Source: Ambrosia x helenae (lineage: Eukaryota; Streptophyta; Magnoliopsida; Asterales; Asteraceae). Taken from it: a stretch of 64,000 bases of DNA. The notes beneath the pieces were generated by a model. That model saw only the letters and a program-made list of their open reading frames with translations. It was not told the origin of the DNA and did no database searches. The stretch is taken from contig CM061226.1 in assembly GCA_030844895.1 (NCBI GenBank), positions 49,040,898 to 49,104,897 of the forward strand, read 5' to 3'. The translations under genes and the position numbers were made by a program. This document shows positions 54,415 to 64,000 of this stretch, in pieces (the first letter of the stretch is position 1; the number at the start of each line of letters is the position of its first letter).

Positions 54415-56173
54415 ATGTTATGGGATGGTTTGAAGAAAATGAGTATACAGGATATTGTTAATAGAATGAGAACTCTATCAAGTGGAATAGCATCATCAAG
54501 TACAATGTCTTTTTTATCCCAAGGTTCGGTGAATAACCAACAGCAAGAAGTCAGGAGACCTGCCGATAGGCCACGGTTACATGACCGTCCTGTTAATTTG
54601 AACAACGAAAATGATATCCCTCAACGACGTCGACTTGGTGGGCATTACTTTATAGAGTGTATTTACATGGGAAAAACAATTACATATATACATATTAAGA
54701 TTCCTGTTATATTATTATATTATTGGTCAGGCTCTTGCATTAACGTTACTTTATCACATTCTGTTATAATGGGTAACAGTAATATGCCTTATTCATCAAC
54801 ACGTAGTGTTAGACAAAATGCTGCATCAAGTTCTACTGATCGTATTAATGCGTGTGTTTATCATGATGAAAACGATGGAGGTGGTAAGCAACTGTTTGCT
54901 CATACTGTCTTAATGTTTTAATTTGTATACAAGTTAGTAACAGATAATTTATTTACACGTGTTTTTTTAGGTAATTCGGTTGAGTATTGGGATTGTGGTG
55001 ATGTGACGTACGTATGTTTAAAGTGTCAAGCTATGGTATGGTATGATAAAAAAAAGGGGGAAAAGCTTAAAACCTAGCATACCGGGTTTCCATATGTTGT
55101 GGTGATGGAAAAGTGAGGTTACCCCTGCTTAAGTATCCTCCGCAACCGTTGAGAAGATTATTTGATAAAGATGGTGACCCTAGATCCAAAGTATTCAAGG
55201 ACTCTATAAAGCTTTTTAATTCATTATTTGCATTCACGTCAACCGGTGGAAAGGTGTGCACGCAATATAATGATGGAAGGGGTCCACATTCATATCGTGT
55301 GAATGGACATTTATATGGGAACTTTGTTGCTAACGCACGCTGATGGGCGCCCTAGATTTGCTCAGTTGTACATATATGATACTGGGAATGAGGTTAATAA
55401 TCGTTTTTATGCATTGGGACAATGTGTTCCAAGTAATGCAGATAGAGCAGTTTTTCGATCTTTGGTGAAAGACTTGATTAAAATGTTTGATCGGCATAAT
55501 GTATTAGTAAAGGCTTTCAGAATTGCTAAGGAAAGGTGTGCGGAGTCTGAACGAGCATCTGTTAAACTACGTTTAGTTGGTACTCGAAACAAAGATGGAC
55601 GACAGTATAACTTACCTACTTCTTCGGAAGTCGCGGCTTTGATACCAGGGGATGGAAATCCAACCGACTATCGTGATATAGTTCTTTAAGAGCGAGGTAC
55701 TCTAAATTCAAAGCGCATATCTGAATTACATCCGAGTTTTATGGCTTTACAGTAGCCTATCCTTTTTCCGTATGGGGAAGATGGTTTTCATCCACATATC
55801 CCTTTGAGTTCTTCTGAATCGACTTCGACAAACAAAAGGGGATATATATCAATTAGGGAGTATTACGTCTTTCAGTTGCAAGTTAGACTGATGGAGAGTA
55901 GAGCTTTGCATAAATCTGGTCGTTTGTTTCAAACGTTTATTGTTGATGCTTATACTCAGGTTCTTGAACATACTTTAGATTGGTACAAAAGAAATCAAAC
56001 TACTATTCAGTCAGATTTGTATAATGGTCTAGAGGATCATGTTGCATCCGGTGAGACAAATTGTGAATCGATTGGTCGTAGGGTTATTCTTCCGACATCA
56101 TTCACTGGTGGTCCAAGGCACATGATACAACAATATCAGGATGCAATGGCAATTTGCCGTTGGGCTGGCAGTC
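54415..56173 (+). pseudogene. Helitron Rep-helicase, N-terminal part (broken)
   Basis: A Ser/Asn/Arg-rich start at 54415-54921 leads, with likely intron and frame changes (near 55075 and 55340) and two stops (55687 and 55754), into the Helitron helicase-like N-terminal domain. Recognisable stretches: Phe-Ala-Gln-Leu-Tyr-Ile-Tyr-Asp-Thr-Gly-Asn-Glu-Val-Asn-Asn-Arg-Phe, Leu-Phe-Pro-Tyr-Gly-Glu-Asp-Gly, and Leu-Pro-Thr-Ser-Phe-Thr-Gly-Gly-Pro-Arg. It stops at the solo LTR, whose TSD is CAGTC. Confidence 0.85.
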
Positions 56174-59100
56174 TGTAACAACCGGCAAAAATAAGGTAAT
56201 TCCGTACTAATTAATTAATATATGATTAACGTAATTAAATGCAATTATGTGTGATTTAATTATCAAGGCCTTAGGAGATAGCAATTTCCAAATAATTCAT
56301 AGGATTGCATACGTTTAATGGTAAAACATGATAGGATCATGTGCGAATAAACTATCCGGTATGGACGTTGGCGATTACCCGGTAATAATTAAATAAACGA
56401 AAAGGATCCCGGACACCCAGGATATAAAATAAAGGGTATTTTCACAAAATATAATGAGTTTTGGAACTCCAAAACCATAAGTGGAAACTTTTCATACAAA
56501 TCTCCCGGTAACGAATAAAGTGCGCGTACCGCACCCGATACGCGTATAACTCATAATTTCACCCGGCAAAAGCCTAAATAACCAATCAACGCTTAAATTA
56601 GACTATATTTAAGGGTTATTAAAGGTATTTTTAATGTCCGAATAACGCGCGATTAAATCCCGAAAAATACCCGAACGACGAGGAATTAAACTTAACTTAT
56701 TATTGGTAAATAGATTGTGTTGTGGACCCCACCTAGACCCACCAAGGGCCGGCCTAATGGCCATAATTATCTCCTTGCATTGTGGTTTTTATAATAACCT
56801 ACTAACCTATATTATTAAGCATGCATCGAAGAACCAAAAGGTGTAAGATTTGTAGTACAAAAGCATGCTTCAACTAGCTCCTTTGTGTAAGAATTTTCGG
56901 CCCTATGGCCAAGAAAATCCAAGACAAGATCAAATATACTACTACCTAAACACAATCCACTTGCTAAACAAATCCAACATAAAGATCTCATGTGTAATCT
57001 TGGAAGGATTATAAAGGAGTGCAAGGATTAACATATCTTCATCATACACAAAATCCTCCCACTCTCTCTCTAATCCCACGGCACACACACATTACACACA
57101 TCCATCCAAGATCACTTTTGTACTTCTTAAATCTCCTAAATCTTTGAAAATATTATGTGCAATCTATGAAGGATATGGAGGCATTATATAACATGTGTTA
57201 GTCCTTTGAAGAAACAAGCAAAAACTCTTCTTCTTTCTTTCTTTTGGGCCGTAGGTTTCACCTCCCCCCACACACATTTCTTTCAAGTTTTTACATCTTC
57301 TAATCACTTAAAACAATCCATCATCCAAACCCCCATTGTGTGTTTCAAGCTTGGAGCTTAACCAATAAGGAAGAACACACTAAACCCCTCTCAAAATCCA
57401 AGGTTTTGTCTCCCCTAGCCTTGTGCTAGTAGTAAGCTTCTTAACCTTGTTTTGATTATTAATATTCATGTATGTGTTCTTAGAAGCAAGTTGTACATGA
57501 AGGGTTTAAAATGTGGTGTTGAAAACATAACTTTAATAGGTTTTACATGAGTAAAATAAATGATTAAAGATATGTAAATGGATCATGGATTTGATGATGA
57601 TAAAGTAGTGTTCTTAGAATATATAAAATTTACACATACACTAAGTAGGATGATGATTTGGTTAAGATTTGTGGAATAAACTTGAATGTGTTAAAATGTA
57701 ACTTTAATCATCTTAAAATGATCATCCATGATATAATATATGATGGAATATATTAGGATGTCATGAATGAAGAAGTTGAAAAGTTAAAGTTTACACACTT
57801 AGATGGATGAAATTTGGATATGTTGAAGAAATACATAAAACACACATATTAGTAGCCTCATGTATGAAATATAAGACTATTAAAAGTGTTTTGATGCAAA
57901 AATAACTTAACAATAAAAAGATGAATCTTCAAAGTCCACTAACTTGAGTGAAAAATACTAACTTTGGAAGTTAGAGTGGAAAAATGCAACATTTGAAAGT
58001 TGAGGGACTAATGATGTAACTTTGAAAGTTAGAGGACTAAAATGAACATTTTAGAAACTATTAGTCCAAAAATGCAATAATGGAAAGTTTGGTGTCAAAA
58101 GTATAAGTAATAATTTTCCAAGGTTGATTTGGTAAATACTAGTAAACATACTTGGGTATTTTGTATAAAAAGTATATTTTTATAAAAGTGAAAGTTATAA
58201 AAATATGGGTTTGTATTAACATAAGGATTTTTATAAAATAGAGATTTTATAAAAATGTTAAACAAAAATTAAAACTTGAGAAACTTATACAAAAATGAAT
58301 ACTTTTATATAAATGGGAATATAAAAGTATTAGAAGCATTTTTGTAACTAAGTTAACAAGTTGGGTGAAAAATACAAAAGTATTTTAAACCTTCCAAGTA
58401 ACATGTGTTAGGAGGAAGAAATATGAATAATATTTCTATAAAACACATGTTGGGAAAAACTTGGAAAAATTGACTAATCAAGCTAAGATATCGAACTAAG
58501 ACGCGTTAACGAACCGTACACAGACAAAACATGAGAAAAATGCCATTGCGGCAAGATGAGAAAATATATATTTTTAGGAAGTAAAATATATATATACTTC
58601 ATGGGTGAAAACTAATAAACACTTTCCTAAGTGTTGAAGGAATTATTCGTGGGAGAAAAACATAACGTAAACAAGTAAGACGTTAAGCAAACGTATATAC
58701 TTAACAAGAAAAATTACACATTTATATATATATATATACGCTCGTCTCGGCAAAATTCTAGTATATCTACTTAATGGGAAAGTAGATATGTGGGAAGGAA
58801 AACCGAGACGAGTAGACAAAGATATATATATATATATATGTGTATGCCGTGCCGACAAGATCCTAGTATATTTATTTGAATGGGAAAATAAATATACGGC
58901 ATGGTGAGTTGAATCGGGTGTTGAGAATATACAATCGAACGACAAGATCTTAGCATATTTGTTTAAATGGGAAAATAAATGTGCGGCAAAGTGAGTCGGG
59001 TCGAGTGCTGAAATAAATATTATATCGAGCGATGCGATCTTAAGTATAATTATTTGAATGGGAAAATAATTATATGTTAAGTGAAGTCAAGTCGATGATA

Positions 59101-60098
59101 ATAATGTACAAGTTAAGGAAATATTAACAAGTGTAATAGATAACTTGTAATACAAAGGGTAATCTAACGCCAACGAAACCTAGGATACGCGCTAAATTAA
59201 ACGGGATTTGGAATAACTTATGGTCGGGAGTTGGGTGTACAACTTGCCAAGGCACATGCACTATAGGGATAGTGACTTATACGTCTAGGACGTTTGTAGG
59301 TGCGAGACCCCTTTTGCTATCTACCTAGTTGAGCCGGACGTCGATTCAGGTGAGTTTCACGGCCCCATTTTAAACTATTTTTACGTTTTCGGGGGAATGA
59401 TATGTTAGGGAAAATGTTTGACGGATTTATTACTTGAGGTGTGACCGCCACTCGGGGTTGAGACCTCACTTCTATAATCATTTATTCAGGGAAATGAAAC
59501 CGGTGGAATATTTGAATAGTACTATTGGTGCCTGACAAGGCCCACCCCTAATCGATAGCGTCGATTATGCATTAGTGTATGCCTGGGGTGCATATATTCT
59601 GAACTTAAGTCGTAGGATACCGAGTAACGACTTGGAGCGGGGCATTATTATTATACGTCTTGGTTTGATTATAGTCTCAAGTAGATTTATAGGAATTTGC
59701 AACTCCCATATATTGTCATAACATGGTATTTCCCAAGTATTCAAGTTTTGGAAACTAAAAACCTGTGAACTCACCAATATATTTATATTGACGAAATTTT
59801 AAACATATCTTTCAGGTAATTAAGCGAAGACGATCATGGCTGACTGGGTCACGGAATTCTCCTATGCGGCGTTGGATATTTTGCGGGGTTTCACCTTTAT
59901 TTCCCAAGGCTATGGGATATATTTGAGAAACCTCTCCATTTGTGTTATAAGCAATTACTTTATGTGTAATGTTTTGAACAAGATTTGACGCCTAAATAAA
60001 TGACTCATTTTCTTAAATTACTTGTGATTTGCGTTAACCTTGACTTTATACGCTTGAACCGTCGCGCCACGTGTTTCCGCCATTGGCGTGGTGTGACA
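56174..60098 (+). repeat. 3.9 kb solo LTR inside the Helitron gene
   Basis: TGTAACAACCGG to GTGTGACA, flanked by CAGTC at 56169-56173 and 60099-60103. No gag, pol, PBS or internal LTR copy is visible, so it is a solo LTR. Short segments (CAGGTGAGTTTCACGGCCCC, AACCTGTGAACTCACCA) match the downstream half of gypsy-3 and the other solo LTR, so it is the same broad lineage. Unusually long, with a striking hairpin array. Confidence 0.85.
58741..59075 (+). repeat. Four tandem covarying hairpins in the solo LTR
   Basis: Stems 58763-58772/58780-58789, 58866-58877/58886-58897, 58953-58964/58973-58984 and 59044-59055/59064-59075. Loops all contain AATGGGA. Arms differ between copies but each pairs with its own partner; copy 3 has two G-U pairs and copy 4 one. 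Copy 1 is enclosed by a perfect outer stem, CTCGTCTCGG/CCGAGACGAG (58741-58750/58803-58812), and copy 2 by ATGCCGT/ACGGCAT. Confidence 0.85.
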
Positions 60099-60103
60099 CA
60101 GTC

Positions 60104-61184
60104 CTGATTCATTCATTACAATAACATGCAATCGTAAATGGTCGGAAATTGAACGTCATATCCGTACATACACACCTGATGAGCTAACAGCTGATAGACC
60201 CGATATAATGACTCGTGTGTTTAAGTTTAAACTTGATGAGCTCTTAAGGATATTCAAAAAAATAATCGATTTGGTGAAACAAAAGCAGGTAATTGTTTTA
60301 CTTTGTACATTTTTTTTTTACAAATGTTATGTTATTTTTTTGTTGTTGGTGTATGGTCATAGTATATTGATTTGTTAGTTTTCATTATCTTACGTCTTTT
60401 TTTTTTTGTAGTCTTGTATACTATTGAGTTTCAGAAGCGTGGATTGCCTCACTGTCACATTCTTGTATTTCTAAAGCATTATGCTAAGCTATATCTACAA
60501 AACAATCTTGACAAATTTATATCTGCTGAGTTGCCTTCTGAGCTGGATGACCCAACTGGTTATGCTGCTGTTTCAGCGCAAATGATGCATGGACCATGTG
60601 GTGATCTCAATCCAGCTTGCAGTTGTATGAGTAACGGCAAATGTACAAAGGGTTACCCAAAGCCGTATTGTGATGAAACGAGTATAATGCAGCATGGCTG
60701 GCCACGTTATAGAAGGCGTAATAATTCCAGATATTCTCGTGTTGGCCGACGTGGTATCAAGCTGGATAATCGGTTTGTTGTTCCGTATAACAGTGACTTG
60801 GTTGTTAAATATGGTTGTCACATTAATGTTGAATGGTGCAATCAAGGGTCTTTGGTAAAGTACCTGTTTAGTTATATTAACAAGGGACATGATAGAGCAA
60901 CAACTGTTTTGGAACGTGACAGTAGTAATTCAGCAGGTCAAGTTACTACCGAAACAGGTGAAAGTAGTACAAGAACAGCCTATTCATCTTTATTATACAG
61001 TAATAATGAAATTGAGGAGTACATTAACTGTCGATATATATCTGCTTCGGAGGCATGCTGGAGACTGTTTTCGTTTGACATGCATTATCGAACAGTTGCT
61101 GTTGAGCGGCTACCTTTTCATGAAGAAGGTCATAGGGTCTATTTTCAAGATAGGACAATCCTGCGGAAGTTGTTGAACGGATGA
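60104..61184 (+). pseudogene. Helitron Rep domain with HUH and two tyrosines
   Basis: Picks up the protein exactly after the LTR (Cys-Asn-Arg-Lys-Trp), with a 123-bp intron (60289-60411, phase 1). Exon 2 begins at 60412. The metal-binding HUH-type motif His-Cys-His is at 60450-60458, and the paired tyrosines of the nuclease lie in Tyr-Leu-Phe-Ser-Tyr-Ile-Asn-Lys-Gly (Tyr at 60861-60863 and 60873-60875). Rolling-circle Rep nicks DNA with these. The catalytic motifs are intact. A frameshift near 61150 leads to the TGA at 61182-61184. Confidence 0.9.
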
Positions 61185-63383
61185 CGACAACCATGTCAAA
61201 ATTTACTCAGTGGATGAAAGCAAACGAGAAGCATCCAGAAGGCAGATGTCTAACATATGTAGAGTATCCAACAATGTTTACTTGGCATGAGAAAGAAAAA
61301 ATATGGGCCCCTAGGAAAACTGGAACTACTATTGGCCGAATTTATTACGTTTCCGCGGCTGGTGAGAAATATTACCTAAGGATGCTATTAAATGTTCTAC
61401 GCGGTGCTACCAGTTTTAGGGACCTACGGATGGTTGATAATGAGTTATGCCCAACTTATATGGCGGCTTGTAAAGCCCTAAACTTATTGGGGGATGACAC
61501 TGAATGGGTGGAAGCTATACGGCAGGCTTATCAATGGCAGTTAGGACCGCAACTACGTGATTTGTTTGTAACAATTTTGACATTTTGTACAATAAGTGAC
61601 CAGTCAAAATTCTTTTATGATAGCCTTCCTTTTCTTTCAGAAGATATTATGTACAATCAGCGTTCGTTGTTAGACAATCGTCCTGTTATTTTCACTGATT
61701 CAAAAATTGCAAACTATACATTGCTTGAAATAGAAAAGCTTTTGAATAGTAGCAACCGATCATTGGTGGAGTTTCCAAATTTACCTCACATTGATATTTC
61801 GATTACAAGCACAGGATTGAATAGATTAATTGCAGCTGAGCATTCGTATAACATCACTGAGGAACAAAGCCGTTTCAGGAACTTATTTGATGGGTTGAAT
61901 ACTCAGCAAAAGGAAGTTTTTGATAATATAATGGATGCGGTTGATACTAAAAGCGGTGGTGGCTTCTTTGTTTTAGGTAGCGGAGGCACGGGCAAAACTT
62001 ACTTGTGGGAAACAATAATTGCGTGCATTCATTCGCGTGGTAAGATTATCATATCTGTCGCATCTTCTGGTATTGCCTCTCTTTTATTACCTGGTGGCCG
62101 TATTGCACATTCACGGTTCCGAATACCTATAGATGTTGACAAGGATTCGTGTTGTGCAATTGATGCTGGTTCAGATTTGGCGGCCTTAATTAACGTTGCT
62201 GAACTAATAATCTGGGACAAAGCACCAATGCAAAATCGGAACGCGTTCGAGAAGTTGATCGTACACTACGTGACATCTGTCGTCAACAAATACCTGGTGC
62301 TGAGAAACGAGTTTTTCGGGGTAAGGTTGTCGTTCTAGGAGGTGACTTCAGGCAGATTTTTCCAGTTGTTCCTAATGGTTCACGTAGTGATATAGTATCG
62401 TCAGCTGTTATTAAGTCTGCTATTATATGGGGTGCGTGTAGGGTTTTTACTCTTACAATCAACATGAGGCTACGTAATCCCAACATTACTGGTGATGAAG
62501 TCAGACAACTAGAGAACTTTAGTAAGTGGGTGCTTGACATGGGGGCTGGTACGCTTACAAGCATTGCATTTCCAGATGAAGATGATGCTACATGGATTAA
62601 GATACCTGAAGATCTTTTAATCCCTGTTGGTCCAGATTCTATATCGAGTGTCGTAGCTCACACTTTCCCTGATATTGAGCACAAATTTACAGATCATGCA
62701 TACTTAAAGGAGCGTTGCATTTTTGTCCAACCAATGATGAGGTTGACAAAATTAATATTCATGTTCTCAATAAGCTTCCTGGTGAAATGCATACGTTATT
62801 AAGTGCTGATGAAATATGCTCGACAACAAATAATATAGAAGAAATGCGGGCTATGTACTCGTGTGAATTTCTTATTACGCTGACATTTTCTGGTATCCCC
62901 AATCATATTGTAGAGCTTAAAGTTGGTGCACCGGTTATATTGATGCACAATCTTAATCTGCAGAAGGGTTTATGTAACGGTACTCGTCTTGTCATTAGCC
63001 AAATAAGTCGTCGGCTTATTGAGGGTATAATAGTTACTGGTACACATGTTGGTGACAGGGCTTTTATCGGCAGGATTGATATGACTCAAAGTTCTACATG
63101 TTGGCCATTTATATTTAAACGAAGACAGTTTCCTCTAAAAGTTTGTTTTGCCATGACTATAAACAAAAGTCAAGGTCAAACTTTTAATCAAGTCCGTGCA
63201 TACTTGGTGAAGCCTGTTTTCACACATGGTCAATTGTATGTTGCTGCCTCACGTATAACATCTCGGGCTGGACTTAAGTTTTATATCGACAATGATGGAA
63301 AGTGTTCTGATAATCTAACAAAAAATGTTGTATACAAAGAAGTGTATAGTAATTTGCCTTCAATTACAAACAATGGAATATAG
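61181..63383 (+). pseudogene. Helitron PIF1-type helicase domain (frameshifted)
   Basis: Continues from the Rep domain after a frameshift. Walker A Gly-Ser-Gly-Gly-Thr-Gly-Lys-Thr is at 61976-61999. A frame change near 62235 moves the reading to a frame holding Walker B (Gly-Gly-Asp-Phe-Arg-Gln, about 62338) and Asn-Met-Arg-Leu; another near 62720 leads to the last segment, including Met-Thr-Ile-Asn-Lys-Ser-Gln-Gly-Gln-Thr and Val-Ala-Ala-Ser-Arg (SF1 motifs V and VI). Ends TAG 63381-63383. Fused Rep plus PIF1 helicase defines autonomous Helitrons; this copy is damaged. Confidence 0.9.
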
Positions 63384-63726
63384 TGTGGTATGCTTATTAC
63401 ATCTACTGAGGTTGCACGTAGAGTTGTATATTTGTATAACTTGAAGTTTGGTATGCGATCTGTGACGTTTCATGTACAGTTTAGTTTTGTTATGCGTTAT
63501 TTGTTTTTATATGTTTGTTAGGTTGTATGTTCATATATTTGTTTATATTGTTTATAAGTAACATTTGTACATGCATATTGATAAGACTTTGTGCAATGTT
63601 TGCTGATTAAATGTGCATATTTGTTCTATATGAAAGTGTTACTTTATTTATGCACAACTGTTTTTTATGTTTTTTTTTATTTAGTTGTGTTTGTTTTTTT
63701 AGGTTATATACTGTGCTATCTGGGAA
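63384..63726. other. Short spacer between Helitron Rep-helicase and RPA-like gene
   Basis: AT-rich, no coding region. It probably holds the 3' end of the first gene and a leader with an AG acceptor near 63703 for the next. Confidence 0.5.
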
Positions 63727-64000
63727 ATGGCGCAGTTTCAGCATATATCTGAATTACGTCCTAACGGTGTAAACAAGCGGCAGATTAGAGTGATGGCTTC
63801 ACGTGTTTGGACAACGTATAATCCAAACACAGGTTATGTGATGTCTACTGATGTCATTTTTTCAGATGAACGTGTAAGTAGATTTTGTTATGATATATGG
63901 TAATCAATATGTTTGTTTGTTTATATTAATCTTTGATTTTGTTAAAAAAAATTAATTTGTAGGGTTCATATATTCATGCAAAGATTCCTTCTTACTTGGC
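63727..64000 (+). CDS. RPA70-like OB-fold protein, 5' end (partial)
   Basis: Exon 1, 63727-63873, is 49 codons from ATG (Met-Ala-Gln-Phe) to GTAAGT; exon 2 starts at 63963 in phase 0 and is cut by the window edge. The sequence (Ile-Arg-Val-Met-Ala-Ser-Arg-Val-Trp, then Gly-Ser-Tyr-Ile-His-Ala-Lys-Ile-Pro) matches the first OB fold of RPA1-like proteins, which many plant Helitrons carry for single-strand DNA binding. No damage so far. Confidence 0.75.

Noticed and set aside
58643..58945. 100-codon minus-strand frame in the solo LTR
   Set aside because: It is made of the AT microsatellites and hairpin arms; no protein resemblance.
56174..60098. Complete retrotransposon in place of a solo LTR
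   Set aside because: No primer site, gag, pol or second LTR copy is present between the CAGTC duplications.

Overview
The window is plant nuclear DNA, almost certainly from a eudicot. Evidence: LTR retrotransposons primed by initiator tRNA-Met, spliced exons with GT..AG borders, a plant B3-domain exon, a Helitron with an RPA-like companion gene, and a Pack-MULE carrying a proteasome-chaperone fragment. An Asteraceae-like genome is my guess from the Sirevirus third ORF and the Tekay-like LTR style; nothing here proves it. There are no prokaryotic features.

Layout. (1) 1-975 and 30270-30771 are the two sides of a minus-strand B3-domain gene whose first intron took a 29.3 kb insertion. (2) 976-30269 is that insertion: gypsy-1, a Ty3/gypsy chromovirus (Tekay-like), TSD AAGAT. 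It contains two younger nested elements. A nearly perfect Ty1/copia Sirevirus (2370-14865, TSD GACTT) sits inside its 5' LTR. A gag-only, antisense Ty3/gypsy element, gypsy-2 (17415-24746, TSD CTATT), sits inside its protease region. (3) 30772-35577 is AT-rich and holds two multi-exon unrecognised genes (A and C) and diverged tandem duplications. (4) 35578-46486 is gypsy-3, a complete Tekay-like element with LTRs that I read as differing by one base (TSD TATAA). (5) 46755-49906 is a hAT-type non-autonomous element (8-bp TSD CAGATTAA) split by a 2.5 kb solo LTR. (6) 49966-51166 is gene B, a paralogue of gene A. (7) 52545-53972 is a Pack-MULE with three exons resembling the end of proteasome assembly chaperone 2. 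(8) 54415-63383 is a decayed Helitron Rep-helicase gene split by a 3.9 kb solo LTR (56174-60098). An RPA-like OB-fold gene begins at 63727 and runs off the window.

How the parts relate. The order of insertion is readable from target-site duplications and LTR divergence: gypsy-1 is oldest, gypsy-2 younger, and the copia element and gypsy-3 are very recent. Genes A and B share exon lengths, phase-0 introns and upstream sequence, so they are duplicated copies of one accessory gene lying beside Helitron genes.

Most interesting signals. The LTRs of four different gypsy families each carry arrays of short hairpins. In the 3.9 kb solo LTR, four tandem hairpins keep the loop AATGGGA while their 10-12 bp stems change on both arms together, including G-U pairs. 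Two gypsy elements carry short (77 and 79 bp) phase-1 introns in gag; in gypsy-1 the gag stop codon lies in the 3' splice site, so splicing would decide Gag versus Gag-Pol. The gypsy-1 LTR also encodes a 45-residue peptide with a clear signal sequence. All readings were made by eye; alignments, covariation tests and RNA data would be needed to confirm them.
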